Shown: in pieces, positions 1 to 9,603 of the stretch | Layout of the letters: every line of letters starts with the position of its first letter | How positions within the stretch are numbered: position 1 is the stretch's first letter | Origin: Chryseobacterium sp. Leaf405 | Lineage (GTDB): Bacteria; Bacteroidota; Bacteroidia; Flavobacteriales; Weeksellaceae | Direction: 5' to 3' | Assembly: GCF_001425355.1 (NCBI RefSeq) | Contig: NZ_LMQN01000012.1 | Coordinates: forward strand, 484,945 to 544,032 | DNA: 59,088 nucleotides | Notes under the pieces: generated by a model | What the model saw: only the letters and a program-made list of their open reading frames with translations | Databases searched by the model: none | What the model was told of the DNA's origin: nothing | Made by a program: the position numbers and the translations under genes

Positions 1-25
1 TTCAATTTACTTTTAAAACAAAATT

Positions 26-99
26 GATCCGGTAGTTCAGCTGGTTAGAATGCCGCCCTGTCACGGCGGAGGTCGCGGGTTCGAGTCCCGTCCGGATCG
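26..99 (+). tRNA. tRNA-Asp (GUC), array copy 1
   Basis: The 74-nt cloverleaf has a 7-bp acceptor stem (GATCCGG with CCGGATC), a 5-bp anticodon stem (CCGCC with GGCGG), loop CTGTCAC with anticodon GTC at 60-62, and T-arm GCGGG/TTCGAGT/CCCGT. The discriminator base is G99, as expected for aspartate tRNA. CCA is not encoded. A 111-bp unit (leader plus tRNA) is repeated immediately downstream. Confidence 0.97.
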
Positions 100-136
100 C
101 AGAAAGTTTTTTTCAATTTACTTTTAAAATAAAATT

Positions 137-210
137 GATCCGGTAGTTCAGCTGGTTAGAATGCCGCCCTGTCACGGCGGAGGTCGCGGGTTCGAGTCCC
201 GTCCGGATCG
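137..210 (+). tRNA. tRNA-Asp (GUC), array copy 2
   Basis: The tRNA sequence is identical to copy 1 and shares the preceding AT-rich spacer. Anticodon GTC lies at 171-173 and the discriminator is G210. It is the last intact tRNA before the accessory block, and its 3' end is the likely left attachment site of that block (see findings). Confidence 0.97.
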
Positions 211-235
211 CAACTACATTATCAAAATGTAATAC

Positions 236-270
236 AAAAATCTTTAAAGCATATGTTTTAAAGATTTTTT
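236..270 (+). terminator. Terminator after tRNA-Asp copy 2
   Basis: A perfect 13-bp stem (236-248 with 257-269) around an 8-nt loop is followed by a T-rich tract. It would end the tRNA array transcript. Confidence 0.8.
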
Positions 271-360
271 GTTTTTAGACCATTTAAAAAGAGTCAAAAT
301 CTATAGAGGAATTAGAATAGTTATATACTGCAAGAAATTTCTATATTGTATTTTTGAAAA

Positions 361-1220
361 ATGGAAAGCAAGAATATCACATTTATATCTAATTACAAAA
401 AAATAGGATTTACTCATTTTAATCAGGATGATTTGGAATTGATAAATGGAGATTTTTACAAGCCATTTATCAAAATTGTTTTTGTACCAGAAAATTATAT
501 CATCAAGATAGATTTTAAGGTGTATGAAATTGAACAGCCAGCATTGTTTTTCATCAATACCAATCAATATTTTTCGGTTGTTAAGGCTACAGAAAAACCA
601 GCACATTTAATTTATTACAATCGAGATTTTTATTGTGTACAGATTCACGATGCAGAAGTAGCTTGCGATGGATTATTATTCAATAATATTTTCGAAATTC
701 CAAAAGTCAATCTTCAATTGAATGAAGCTAAACTTGTTGAGCAACTTTTACATCAAATTAAAGATGAGCTTAATGAAAAAAATAGTTCTTCTGAGGAAAT
801 GTTCGTGTCTACCTGAAGCAAACCATCATCCGCGCCACACGAGAATGGAAGAAGCAAAATCTGGCTACTGAGGAAATTATGGTACCACCTGCAGAACAGG
901 ATTTCTTTAGGAATTTCAGTCGTTTGGTTGAAATTCATTTTAGAGAAAAGCACAGCGTTGCTGAATATGCTGAATTGCTCAATCTTGCTCCGAAAACACT
1001 TTCTCACAAACTCAAAAAACTGAATCTGGAAAATCCAAACGAAATCATCAAAAACAGAATTCTATTGGAAGCTAAACGTCTGTTGGTGTTTACAGAGTTA
1101 ACCATTAAAGAAGTCGCATACGATTTAGGTTTTGATGACCCGGCATATTTCAATATAATATTTACACAGAAAATTGGAATTACACCGGCAGGTTTCAAAA
1201 AAGAATTAAAAACCGAATAA
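361..1220 (+). pseudogene. AraC-family regulator, broken by a frameshift
   Basis: The first part (361-816) encodes an N-terminal ligand-sensing half ending in EEMFVST. The C-terminal AraC-type double helix-turn-helix (residues like SVAEYAELLNLAPKTLSHK and IKEVAYDLGFDDPAYF) continues in the frame of 879-1220. Reading from 804 in that frame gives RVYLKQTIIRATREWKKQ, which joins the halves smoothly, so about one base is missing at 802-803. Without it the sensing half would be made without its DNA-binding domain. The gene lies 110 bp upstream of a secreted hydrolase, which it may once have regulated. A sequencing error is the alternative. Confidence 0.8.
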
Positions 1221-1288
1221 ATTACATCGAGGGAAAAAAGTACAATTAATTCTGACTTTTATGTCTTTTTTAGGATTTTACGTCGCCA

Positions 1289-1296
1289 TAACTTTG
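1289..1296 (+). promoter_or_regulatory. -7 promoter box of hydrolase gene
   Basis: TAACTTTG matches the Bacteroidota -7 consensus TAnnTTTG. It lies 33 bp before the ATG at 1330, which excludes the more upstream in-frame ATG at 1261 as the start. Confidence 0.6.
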
Positions 1297-1329
1297 CTCT
1301 ATCAAAATACAACAATTAAAATCATAGTT

Positions 1330-2382
1330 ATGAGACGTACATTTTTAAAAGGCATCGCCTTATCAGCAATTACTTTGTTTACATTCAATTCAAACATTAT
1401 GGCACAGCAAATAGTACCTGCAGCGCAAGACCCAAATATCATTGAAGATATCAGAGGTTTTTTAAAAGTACTGAACAGTGGCGACGGAAAACCTTTGGAG
1501 CAAATGTCCCCCGAAGATGCAAGATTAGTTCTGGTAGGCGCACAAAAATCTGTAACCTATGACTATTCTGATATTGAAGAAACAGAAAAAACCATTACAC
1601 AAGATGGATTGAGTATAAAAATTCACGTTGTAAAACCTAAAGGAGCAAAGGCAGGTTTACCGGTATTTATGTTCTTCCACGGAGGCGGTTGGGTTTTAGG
1701 CGATTATCCTACCCACAAAAGATTGGTGAGAGATTTGGTTATAAACAGTGGTACCGTTGCGGTTTTCCCAGATTATACACCAGCTCCTGATGCTCATTTT
1801 CCGGTACAAATTAACCAAGCTTATGCAGCTACAAAATGGGTAGCCGAACACGGAAAAGAAATCGGTGTTGATGCCACAAGATTAGCTGTTGTCGGTAATA
1901 GTGTTGGAGGTAATATGGCTGCAGTTGTTGCACTAATGGCTAAAGATAAAAAAGGACCGAAATTGACTCAGCAAATTTTATTATGGCCAGTTACAGATGC
2001 TGATTTTAGCAGACCATCTTATACTTCATTCGCCCAGGAAAGATTTTTAACAACGCCTTTGATGAAATGGATGTGGGATAATTATTTACCCAACGCCAAT
2101 GACCGAAAAAATAAATATGCTTCTCCAGTACAAGCCTCTTTAAATGAGTTACAAGGTTTACCACCAGCATTGGTTCAGGTTGCAGAAAATGATATCTTAC
2201 ACGATGAAGGTGTGGTTTATGCAAGAAAATTAGACGAAGCTGGTGTACCTACAACCATTACAGAATACAAAGGATTTATTCACGATTACGGAATGCTCAA
2301 TCCTTTAGGGCAAATACCTGCAGTACAAAATTCTATTAAAGAAGCAGCTGTAGTTTTACATAATGCTCTGTTTGTAAAATAA
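1330..2382 (+). CDS. Secreted alpha/beta hydrolase (HSL/esterase family)
   Basis: This is a carboxylesterase-type hydrolase of the hormone-sensitive-lipase group, 350 aa. It has an N-terminal signal peptide (MRRTFLKG, hydrophobic core, ending near IMAQ), the oxyanion-hole motif HGGGW at 117-121, nucleophile Ser191 in GNSVGG, Asp288 in ENDILHDEG and His318 in GFIHDYG, so the catalytic triad is complete. The start at 1330 is chosen because a -7 box lies between it and the upstream in-frame ATG, and because it gives a clean signal peptide. The substrate cannot be read; esters are likely. It stands alone and is followed by a terminator. Confidence 0.9.
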   Translation: MRRTFLKGIALSAITLFTFNSNIMAQQIVPAAQDPNIIEDIRGFLKVLNSGDGKPLEQMSPEDARLVLVGAQKSVTYDYSDIEETEKTITQDGLSIKIHVVKPKGAKAGLPVFMFFHGGGWVLGDYPTHKRLVRDLVINSGTVAVFPDYTPAPDAHFPVQINQAYAATKWVAEHGKEIGVDATRLAVVGNSVGGNMAAVVALMAKDKKGPKLTQQILLWPVTDADFSRPSYTSFAQERFLTTPLMKWMWDNYLPNANDRKNKYASPVQASLNELQGLPPALVQVAENDILHDEGVVYARKLDEAGVPTTITEYKGFIHDYGMLNPLGQIPAVQNSIKEAAVVLHNALFVK

Positions 2383-2403
2383 TTGATTTACTTCTATAAA
2401 ATT

Positions 2404-2440
2404 AAACCTCCAGCTATAATGTAGTTGGAGGTTTTGTTTT
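2404..2440 (+). terminator. Terminator of hydrolase gene
   Basis: A 13-bp stem (2404-2416 with 2422-2434, one G-T pair) around a 5-nt loop is followed by T-rich sequence, 20 bp after the stop codon. Confidence 0.8.
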
Positions 2441-3382
2441 AAAGATGAAATGCTCAAAATCTAATTTTAATGCAACCTAATTGACGGATTGTGATATTCC
2501 AAATTACATTGTTTCTGTTTTCTATATATAGTGAATGAAATATAAAAAGCACGATATATAGTGTTTCTTATATTGGTTAATTTTATTGTAAGTTATTGAT
2601 ATATAAATTTTTATAACCATTGGCACACGGTTAGGAATAACTTTCATAATGTTTTATTTTAAAGTTAATTATGAAAATCATTTCTAAACTGATGCCAATG
2701 GATGTAAGTGTTTGTTTAATAGTATTTTAATTGTTGTTTATTGAGTTGTTTGTTCACTTTATATAGTGAATACACGAAGCCTGTCACTACAAGTAGTGAT
2801 ATTGTTAAGAAGTATTTACTACAGGATATGTATTAGACAAATCTTTCTATTTGCGTTACAGATTGATAGGTACGCTGCAGATTATTCTATCATTAAAAAA
2901 TTCTGGCAATTTGCAATTCTGTTTCAAGAAGCAAAATTTTAATTTTTTAGCATTATACAGGTTTTAACATAAAAGACTTTCACATAACTATTTTTATTCT
3001 TAATTAGACAGACAATTCTATTTATTGACCTCTGAATTTGAAAGCTTGTTCTTTTAAAATTTGAAGAATTATGGAAATCTGAATCAAGGATCGTTTACAA
3101 AAATAATTTCAAAAATATTTTGGGCAACATTGAGTAGAATGTCAAAGTAAAATATATTTTAAATTTTGATTCGAGATGTAATTTAATATTTCTTTATTCG
3201 ATTTATTTTCTGCAATTATCTAAATAAAAAGTTACTTAAAAATGAAATTTCAGCTGTACTCTGATTTTAATTTTTTAAAGGTTGATGCCCTTAGTTAATT
3301 AATATTTAATACAATTTCTTTATATTTAATAAATATGATGTTTATTTTTAAATACTATATCGGGCTATCTAACATAAATATA
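2441..3382. other. AT-rich intergenic region, no gene recognised
   Basis: About 940 bp without a credible coding region. Visible structure is limited to three copies of ATATAGTG (near 2524-2533, 2554-2563 and 2761-2768), the last inside the palindrome TTCACT-N6-AGTGAA (2753-2770), and a small CACTAC/GTAGTG inverted repeat just after it. It may hold the promoter of the 3383 gene or the remains of lost genes. Confidence 0.5.
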
Positions 3383-4900
3383 ATGAAGTTTGAAAAAAAG
3401 ATTTGTGTTCCTTTATTGGTGTTATTTTTCTTTCTCCCTCTAAGGGCTCAAAAAATAATCTCAAAGGATGTGGTCAATCATTTGTTGCAAGAGGGGGATT
3501 CTCTATCTGATCAACTTATTTTTAATAAAAGTTTACAAGCGTATAAAAAAGCTAGTTCCTTTTCCAAAAAGATAAATTTTCAAAATGGTGCTATTGAAAG
3601 TGATCTTAAAATTGCACGTACACTTAACAATTTAGGATTTTATAAAGATTCTTTCAAGTATCTTGACTCCATTGAAAAAAAATATACGGATCAAATATCA
3701 GAAAGACCGGAGTTTAAATACCAAATCATTGAGATTACAGGTCTGAATTATTTAAAGTATGATTTTAAACGCGAGGCTGTTGTAGAATTTAGAAAGTTAC
3801 CGCCGTTAGTAAATCTTTCCTTTAAAGAAAATACTGCTAGACTCAATGCAAAAATAAGGACCAACGTACTTATTGCTTCCTGCTATGAGTTTGTCAACAA
3901 CGATACAGCTTATCACTATATGAGAAAAGCTGAATCAATCATAAAATCAGAAAGGCTGGATAGAACTTTAGATATTCCGAAGATTTTTCAACGCAATGTT
4001 TTATCTGTTTACAGAAATTTGGCAGACTATCAGCAATATTTTTCTAAAAACCTGGATTCAGCATACTATTATAGTGATAAAGTACTTGCTTTGGGAGAAT
4101 ATATTAAATCTCCCTATATGTATATATATTATAGACAGAGAGCACAGATCCTTCATTCCGATAAGAAACATAAGCAATCATTAGTATTTTGTCGAAGGTC
4201 TCTGAAGATAATAAAGGAAAAAGCAGTGAAAGAAGATCTTATTGATGTTTATAAACTAATGTATGAAAACTATACCTCGTTGGGTGACGAAAAAAATGCA
4301 GCATTCTACAGGGCTAAATATGTGCCTCTGAAAGATAGTCTGGTAGGTACTCGTACGGAAGGTATTATTGTGTCATCGGATCACATGAATTCCAAAAAGA
4401 AAATGATCAAATCTCAATACAAGAATAAAGACAGGAATTTTGTTATTGTTGGATTTTTTGTGATAATATTTTTCATTTTTATAATATATATTGTAATCAA
4501 TAGAAAAAAACAAAAAGAATTAAAAGAAAATATAGAACTGAAGAAAAAAAAGTTATTAGAGAAAGAAAACGAAACTCAGGAGCTGAAACTCAAAGTAAAG
4601 GAAGGCTTTGAAGAGGTCGTTTTGCTTGCAAAGACGAATAGTCCCGAATTCGTTACACTTTTTATTTCGGTCTATCCCGACTTTTACCAGGCACTTCTTA
4701 CGGTCTATCCAGATATCAATACAGAGAATTTAAAATTTTGCGCATTATTGAGACTGAGCTTTTCTTCAAAGGATATAGCAACATATAATTTCATTACACC
4801 ACGCGCTATACAATTGCGGAAGAACAGATTAAGGAAAAAGTTGGGAATTTCATCGACAGAAGATATTTATGGATGGCTCAACAGGTTGGATAACAAATAA
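3383..4900 (+). CDS. TPR-containing membrane regulator with C-terminal LuxR-like HTH
   Basis: A 505-aa protein with a signal peptide (MKFEKKICVPLLVLFFFLPLRAQ), then helical TPR-like repeats over about residues 30-340, one membrane segment near 350-375 (VIVGFFVIIFFIFIIYIVI), a lysine/glutamate-rich coiled coil, and a C-terminal helix-turn-helix with LSFSSKDIATYNFITPRAI and RKNRLRKKLGI. This is the architecture of flavobacterial TPR/HTH regulators that sense periplasmic signals and bind DNA from the membrane. The internal start at 3383 is preferred over 3335 because it begins the signal peptide. It may control the adhesin-like gene at 5795, the next gene downstream. Confidence 0.8.
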   Translation: MKFEKKICVPLLVLFFFLPLRAQKIISKDVVNHLLQEGDSLSDQLIFNKSLQAYKKASSFSKKINFQNGAIESDLKIARTLNNLGFYKDSFKYLDSIEKKYTDQISERPEFKYQIIEITGLNYLKYDFKREAVVEFRKLPPLVNLSFKENTARLNAKIRTNVLIASCYEFVNNDTAYHYMRKAESIIKSERLDRTLDIPKIFQRNVLSVYRNLADYQQYFSKNLDSAYYYSDKVLALGEYIKSPYMYIYYRQRAQILHSDKKHKQSLVFCRRSLKIIKEKAVKEDLIDVYKLMYENYTSLGDEKNAAFYRAKYVPLKDSLVGTRTEGIIVSSDHMNSKKKMIKSQYKNKDRNFVIVGFFVIIFFIFIIYIVINRKKQKELKENIELKKKKLLEKENETQELKLKVKEGFEEVVLLAKTNSPEFVTLFISVYPDFYQALLTVYPDINTENLKFCALLRLSFSSKDIATYNFITPRAIQLRKNRLRKKLGISSTEDIYGWLNRLDNK

Positions 4901-5794
4901 ACTAGTCGGTGGATCAATAGTGATATAAGCAAAATATTGAAAACTAAAATTACTTTTTTACCATTATAAACGGATTTCACATAACAAGCCTTTTATCATA
5001 TCAAATAATAAAAAATGGCAAATAGTTAAATACGAAGTCCACAGAAATCTATCGGGTCAGATTGAAAAATCTATGCTGAAATGACACGCAACATTTAAAA
5101 ATTCTCACCTTTCAAATGTGACTTCTTTTCTTTAGATATCGCGGAACGATTTTTTATCCCACTCTCAACTACTTTAACTATAAAACATAATCGGAAAACA
5201 GCCTTATTTTTCTGCATTCTGAAATTTATTATGTTAAATACAATATTACATTAAAATTTCATTGATTTATTTTAGTAATGTAATATTTTGATTTTCAGAA
5301 TATTGAAATTTTAGATATTTTTGAGATAGGTGTTTTTTTTGCATTTTAGAAAGTTTTATCGTGATTTGTAACAGAATTTATTGCCAGACGGAATTAATTT
5401 TACAAAAACATAAAAACAATGAAAATGCAATTTTTTTTTATAAGATTTTTTACAGTCCTTATCAGATCGATAATGTGTTTTAAGCCATGGAAACAGCCTA
5501 AGTTAATTTACCAAATGCCCTCACATTTTTCTTTCACATAAAAATAAATAAATAGAAAGGCAATTTTTATTCTAAACTATAACTCCTTCATAGAATATCC
5601 TCAGTCATTAAAGAAATTGTAGTGCCATTTTTTATACGTCAGAAATGATTTAGCCAGCTTATATTTTTATCACATTCATTTACTAACACAAATTTATATA
5701 GTTGCTGTCCTGTATTCTCTTTTTAGAGATACAGGTTAGGCAATCCTCAATTCAAAAGATTTAAAAAAAATAATACACAAATAAATTCAAAAAC
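4901..5794. other. Intergenic region, no gene recognised
   Basis: Nearly 900 bp of AT-rich sequence without a plausible coding frame. The one clear structure is a hairpin at 5709-5735 (CCTGTAT with ATACAGG, extended by CTC/GAG), 60 bp before the next start codon. It could be a 5'-leader structure of the surface-protein mRNA. Confidence 0.5.
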
Positions 5795-6994
5795 ATGAAA
5801 GTTATTTACATTACGGCCTTGTTGTTATCAACAATGGTGTACTCCCAAGTAGGAATTAATACAGAATTGCCAAAAGCTACCCTGGACGTCATGGCAACGC
5901 CAGCAGATATTACCAAAACAGATGGACTGATAGCGCCGAGGTTGACTGGTAATGAATTGAAAGCTAAAGACGGTTTATATGGTGCGGATCAGCTTGGAAC
6001 GATTATCTATGCCACATCAGCAGCATCACCGGTGACTACGAAAACCGCCAATGTGACCTCTTCAGGCTATTATTATTTTGATGGAAGTATTTGGGTAACG
6101 TTTACGCCTGCTTCCACAGGACAGATAGAACCTTGGAATGTACAGGGCGGAACAACACCTGCCACGATCAATGCGCAGAACATTTACCAGACCGGTAGCG
6201 TAGCCATTGGTAAAAATGCCGCATTAGCAGGCACCAGGCTTGATGTGGCTGGTGCAGTTAGAATAGGAGCTGCTCATACGGGAACTGTTGGCGCTAACTC
6301 TGCAGCCTTTGGAGAAAATAATACCGTTTCTGGCGAAAGTGCAATGGCTTTTGGCGTAGAAAATCAGGTTACTCAGTTTACGGGTGCTGCGATAGGTTTT
6401 GCCAATTCAGTTACTCAAGAATATGGTATCGCATTTGGTCAATCGAATAAGGTGCTTGTCGGAACAGGAAGTTGGGGTTCTGCAGCATTTGGTCAAAACA
6501 ATACGATAAGCGGCAGTAATTCTCAGGTTTCCGGTGTAAGTAATAATATTTCTGGGGCGAGTTCTACTGCTTTTGGTCAAAATAATGTTGTCACTGCAAA
6601 CTTCGCACAGTCTTTTGGTTATGCAAATAACGTAGGTGGGACAGGTTCTTCTGCATTTGGTCAAGAGAACAAAACACTTGGCACAGTGAGTGCTGTTTTT
6701 GGAATTGGTAATATTGCCGCATCGCCAGGCGAATTGGTTTTGGGCAGCGGTAATGGTATTACTGTAAGCTCTGTACCTTCAAATGCCTCAAATGGTGCGG
6801 GCATTGTGCTAGGAGCTTCAACTGATCCGATTTTTCAGATTGGTAATGGCAACGGTACAATGATCATGGTACCTTCTGCTGGCTATCAGGTAAGATTTAC
6901 AGCAACTTCCACTGAAAATTTCACTGTATTGGCAACAGAATCTGGAGGGTCAGGTAGCGGAAATGTCACCAATGTGACCATACAAAAAATATAA
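5795..6994 (+). CDS. Secreted surface protein with YadA-head-like repeats
   Basis: A 399-aa protein with a signal peptide ending at YSQ, then VGINTELPKATLDV, the usual start of flavobacterial secreted structural proteins. From about residue 165 to 310 it contains degenerate 14-15-residue repeats of the form S-x-AFG-x-N-N-x-V-x-G (AAFGENNTVSG, AFGVENQV, AFGQSNKV, AFGQNNTISG, AFGQNNVV, AFGQENK). These resemble the left-handed beta-roll head repeats of trimeric autotransporter adhesins. No C-terminal membrane anchor barrel and no obvious type IX sorting domain is seen, so the export and anchoring route is unclear. A decayed partial copy follows at 7037. Confidence 0.8.
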   Translation: MKVIYITALLLSTMVYSQVGINTELPKATLDVMATPADITKTDGLIAPRLTGNELKAKDGLYGADQLGTIIYATSAASPVTTKTANVTSSGYYYFDGSIWVTFTPASTGQIEPWNVQGGTTPATINAQNIYQTGSVAIGKNAALAGTRLDVAGAVRIGAAHTGTVGANSAAFGENNTVSGESAMAFGVENQVTQFTGAAIGFANSVTQEYGIAFGQSNKVLVGTGSWGSAAFGQNNTISGSNSQVSGVSNNISGASSTAFGQNNVVTANFAQSFGYANNVGGTGSSAFGQENKTLGTVSAVFGIGNIAASPGELVLGSGNGITVSSVPSNASNGAGIVLGASTDPIFQIGNGNGTMIMVPSAGYQVRFTATSTENFTVLATESGGSGSGNVTNVTIQKI

Positions 6995-7036
6995 AACTCA
7001 AAGTATTTAGAGATAAATATTCGAAAAACACAAACG

Positions 7037-7910
7037 ATGAAAATTGTTTACTTTACAGCATTATTTGCTTCTTCTTTATTGGGAGTTAATACAGAAAGAA
7101 TTACCCAAAGCTACACTCGATGTCATGGCGACGCCGGCGGATATTACCAAAACAGATGGACTAATTACGAAACTGTAATAGGAATAAATAATGCTATTGC
7201 CGTAAGTACTCCTAATTTATTCATTCCTACAGATCCTATTTTTCAAGTAGGGAATGGGTTTAGCAATCCAGCATGGTTTAATGCGATGACAATTTTAAAA
7301 AATGGTAAAACAGGTGTAGGAATTGTAGGAACGAAAGCTGCTGCAAAACCAACAGAATTATTAGATATCGTAGGTGCTGCAACAGCAGGTAATGGTGGTG
7401 TTAAAATAAGAAATATAAATTCCACTGCATACACAGGGAACAAAAGCTACTGATAAAGTGGTTGTAGCTGATGCGAATGGTGTTTTAAAACGGTAGTAAA
7501 TCCTCTAAAACCAATGGTTTTTGGTACATTAAGCCAAGATCAGATTCCCGTGGCAAGCAACAAGCTAATTGGTCACCATATAACATTGCCTCAGGGTAAG
7601 TGGCTGATTTATTTAGGGGAATTAGTTTTATCAGACACTGCTGCAACTGCGGATAACAAGCCTGACATTGAGTAGTAGTAATAGCGTTATAAATCAAACC
7701 GGGTTTAATTTTATGCTTAATAAATATATTTCAGGCTGGTTATCTCCATCGGTTAGTAACACGCAAGGTTATGGCTACAGCTATCTGACTGGATTTATTC
7801 CTGTCGAAGTTGCAACTTCTTCAGCTACATTATATTTATGGTTTAAAAAGTGCTATCCCACAAGTGAAACTCCACCTGTATCATATGTTTGGTCTAATGA
7901 CGAAAATTAA
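7037..7910 (+). pseudogene. Decayed paralogue of the upstream surface protein
   Basis: The start (MKIVYFTALFASSLLGVNTE) mirrors the 5795 gene. After a frameshift near 7097 the other frame reads LPKATLDVMATPADITKTDG, almost identical to the upstream protein, and then runs into a stop. The remaining sequence encodes pieces in different frames: TDPIFQVGNG and KPTELLDIVGAATAGNGG (7204-7440), ATDKVVVADANGVLK, PMVFGTLSQDQIPVASNK (about 7510-7565) and a C-terminal part (7668-7910). At least three frame changes are needed to join them. This is a duplicated gene fused to or replaced by a related sequence and then inactivated. Confidence 0.8.
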
Positions 7911-8109
7911 ATATTTGCGGTACCTGCTTACTAACCAAACCCGAATACGTTTTGTATAACCTAAAAAACATTCATATAGGATTATTAATAACCAAAGAGT
8001 TACAGAAAGCGGGATAGAGATATCCCGTATCTGTAACGTATTACAATGTTATTCGAATTCTATGAGCCAACTCTTTCAGTGCGATTTAATACTCATCTAA
8101 AATAAATTA

Positions 8110-8157
8110 AAAAATATACTAAAAAGTTTTTTTTATTGTACTTTTTAGTATATTTTT
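8110..8157. promoter_or_regulatory. Inverted-repeat operator over the tetR promoter
   Basis: A perfect 18-bp inverted repeat (8110-8127 and 8140-8157, 12-bp spacer) contains TATACTAAAAAGT in each arm. The right arm overlaps the -7 box TATTTTTG (8151-8158). A third copy of one arm lies at 8785-8801. The layout indicates autorepression by the TetR protein encoded 20 bp downstream. Confidence 0.8.
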
Positions 8158-8177
8158 GTATTGTAAAATTTATTAAT

Positions 8178-8768
8178 ATGCTTACTAAAGCCGAAAGAAC
8201 AAAGCAATTTATCCTGGAAACAGCGGCACCTATTTTTAATCAGAAAGGAATATCCGGGGCGAATATAGACGATGTGCTAGCTGCTACGAACCTTACTAAA
8301 GGTTGCCTTTACGGTCATTTTGAAGGTAAAGAAGACCTTGCGCTACAGGTTGTCGATCACATGCTGAATGCCAACACCGAAAAAATGTTGTTAACTATCA
8401 ATAAAAGTAAAACAGCAAAAGGTAAGGTATTTGCCTATTTCGATTTTTATAAAGACCCGTTGAATACTTACCTTAAAGGTGGGTGTCCTGTATTTAATGT
8501 TGCCGTGGAGTCCGATGATAACTTTCCCGCCGTTAAAGAAAAAATAGCCGGTGTCATTCGTCAAGGACAGGAAATATTTGTCAGTATATTAAACCAAGGC
8601 ATTAATGCGGGTGAGTTTTCTGACAAACTTGATCCGGCCGTTTACGCATTTAAAGCAGTCGCCGCCGTAGAAGGAGCCCTTGTGATGTGTAGGGCGATGA
8701 ATACCGCAAAACCAATGGGCGGCGTGCTCAGGAGCCTGAAAGCAGAATTAGAGAGCTATGCGCTTTAA
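8178..8768 (+). CDS. TetR/AcrR-family transcriptional regulator
   Basis: A 196-aa repressor. The N-terminal HTH is typical: TKQFILETAAPIFNQKG, then ANIDDVLAATNLTKGCLYGHF and KEDLA. The remainder is the helical ligand-binding domain. The start at 8178 is used because the promoter and operator occupy the sequence before it, excluding the in-frame ATG at 8136. The gene is followed after 49 bp, including another operator arm, by an SDR gene, so the pair is probably one autoregulated unit responding to a small hydrophobic compound. GC content is visibly higher than in the surrounding genes, which suggests transfer. Confidence 0.92.
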   Translation: MLTKAERTKQFILETAAPIFNQKGISGANIDDVLAATNLTKGCLYGHFEGKEDLALQVVDHMLNANTEKMLLTINKSKTAKGKVFAYFDFYKDPLNTYLKGGCPVFNVAVESDDNFPAVKEKIAGVIRQGQEIFVSILNQGINAGEFSDKLDPAVYAFKAVAAVEGALVMCRAMNTAKPMGGVLRSLKAELESYAL

Positions 8769-8784
8769 TTCTTTTTTTTAATAT

Positions 8785-8801
8785 AAAATATACTAAAAAG
8801 T
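8785..8801 (+). promoter_or_regulatory. Third TetR operator arm before the SDR gene
   Basis: Seventeen bases identical to the left arm of the operator at 8110-8127, placed 17 bp before the SDR start codon. It suggests direct repression of the SDR gene in addition to the tetR promoter. Confidence 0.65.
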
Positions 8802-8817
8802 CTAAAATAAAGAAATT

Positions 8818-9603
8818 ATGAAATTAAAAGGAAAAACCATATTAATCACAGGAGGTGCCTCAGGCATCGGGCTTGAAGCAGCAAAACAATTTTTAGCAAG
8901 AGGTGCCAATGTCATTACCACCGGCAGAAGCCAGGGTAAATTAGATGAAGCAAAGAAACTGTACCCTGCCATTACGGCGATTAAAAGTGATATATCAGAT
9001 GTAGATGACGCAAAAAAACTTTTCGAACAGGTAAAGGAATTGGGCGGTATAGACATTTTATACAACAATGCAGGTGTACTTGCAGACCCAATTAACCTCG
9101 GCTTGACGGATGACCGGCATTTTGACGACGCTGCTTATGAGATAAACGTTAATTACCTATCGGTCATCAGACTTAATAATCTGTTTATGGAGATACTGAG
9201 ATCAAGAAAAGACAGCGCGATCATCAATACCACATCCATACTTAGCTTTGTTCCGTCGTTGTTGGAAGCCACGTATGCGGCTTCCAAATCAGCACTGCAT
9301 TTTTATACTGTATCGCTAAGAGAGCACTTAAAAGTGTTAAACAGCAGCGTAAAAGTGTTTGAACTGATACCGCCACTTGTTGCTACAGATATGGCAGCTA
9401 ACATGGAGGGCAAAAGAATAACTACTGAAGCCCTGGTGAAAGCATTTATCACCGGCCTTCAGAAGGATCACTTGACTATCCGGGTAGGCGATACCAAATT
9501 AGCTTCTGTCCTCAACCGGCTTGCTCCAAAACTGATTTTTGGTTTGGTTAATCCTAAAAGAAGTTACAAAGCAATAGCATTACAGAATACCTTTCAACCA
9601 TAA
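8818..9603 (+). CDS. Short-chain dehydrogenase/reductase (DltE-like)
   Basis: A 261-aa classical SDR. It has the cofactor motif TGGASGIG near residues 11-18, NNAG at about 83-86, the structural Ser in NTTSI, and the catalytic Tyr/Lys in YAASK near residue 158. An Arg after the second strand (TTGRSQ) suggests NADPH. It would reduce a carbonyl compound or oxidise an alcohol; the substrate cannot be inferred. It is the second gene of the tetR unit with its own operator arm upstream. GC is higher than the window average. Confidence 0.9.
   Translation: MKLKGKTILITGGASGIGLEAAKQFLARGANVITTGRSQGKLDEAKKLYPAITAIKSDISDVDDAKKLFEQVKELGGIDILYNNAGVLADPINLGLTDDRHFDDAAYEINVNYLSVIRLNNLFMEILRSRKDSAIINTTSILSFVPSLLEATYAASKSALHFYTVSLREHLKVLNSSVKVFELIPPLVATDMAANMEGKRITTEALVKAFITGLQKDHLTIRVGDTKLASVLNRLAPKLIFGLVNPKRSYKAIALQNTFQP

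Noticed and set aside
6407..6664. Antisense reading frame inside the surface protein gene
   Set aside because: It arises from the repeated codons on the other strand, has no recognisable domain and no promoter.
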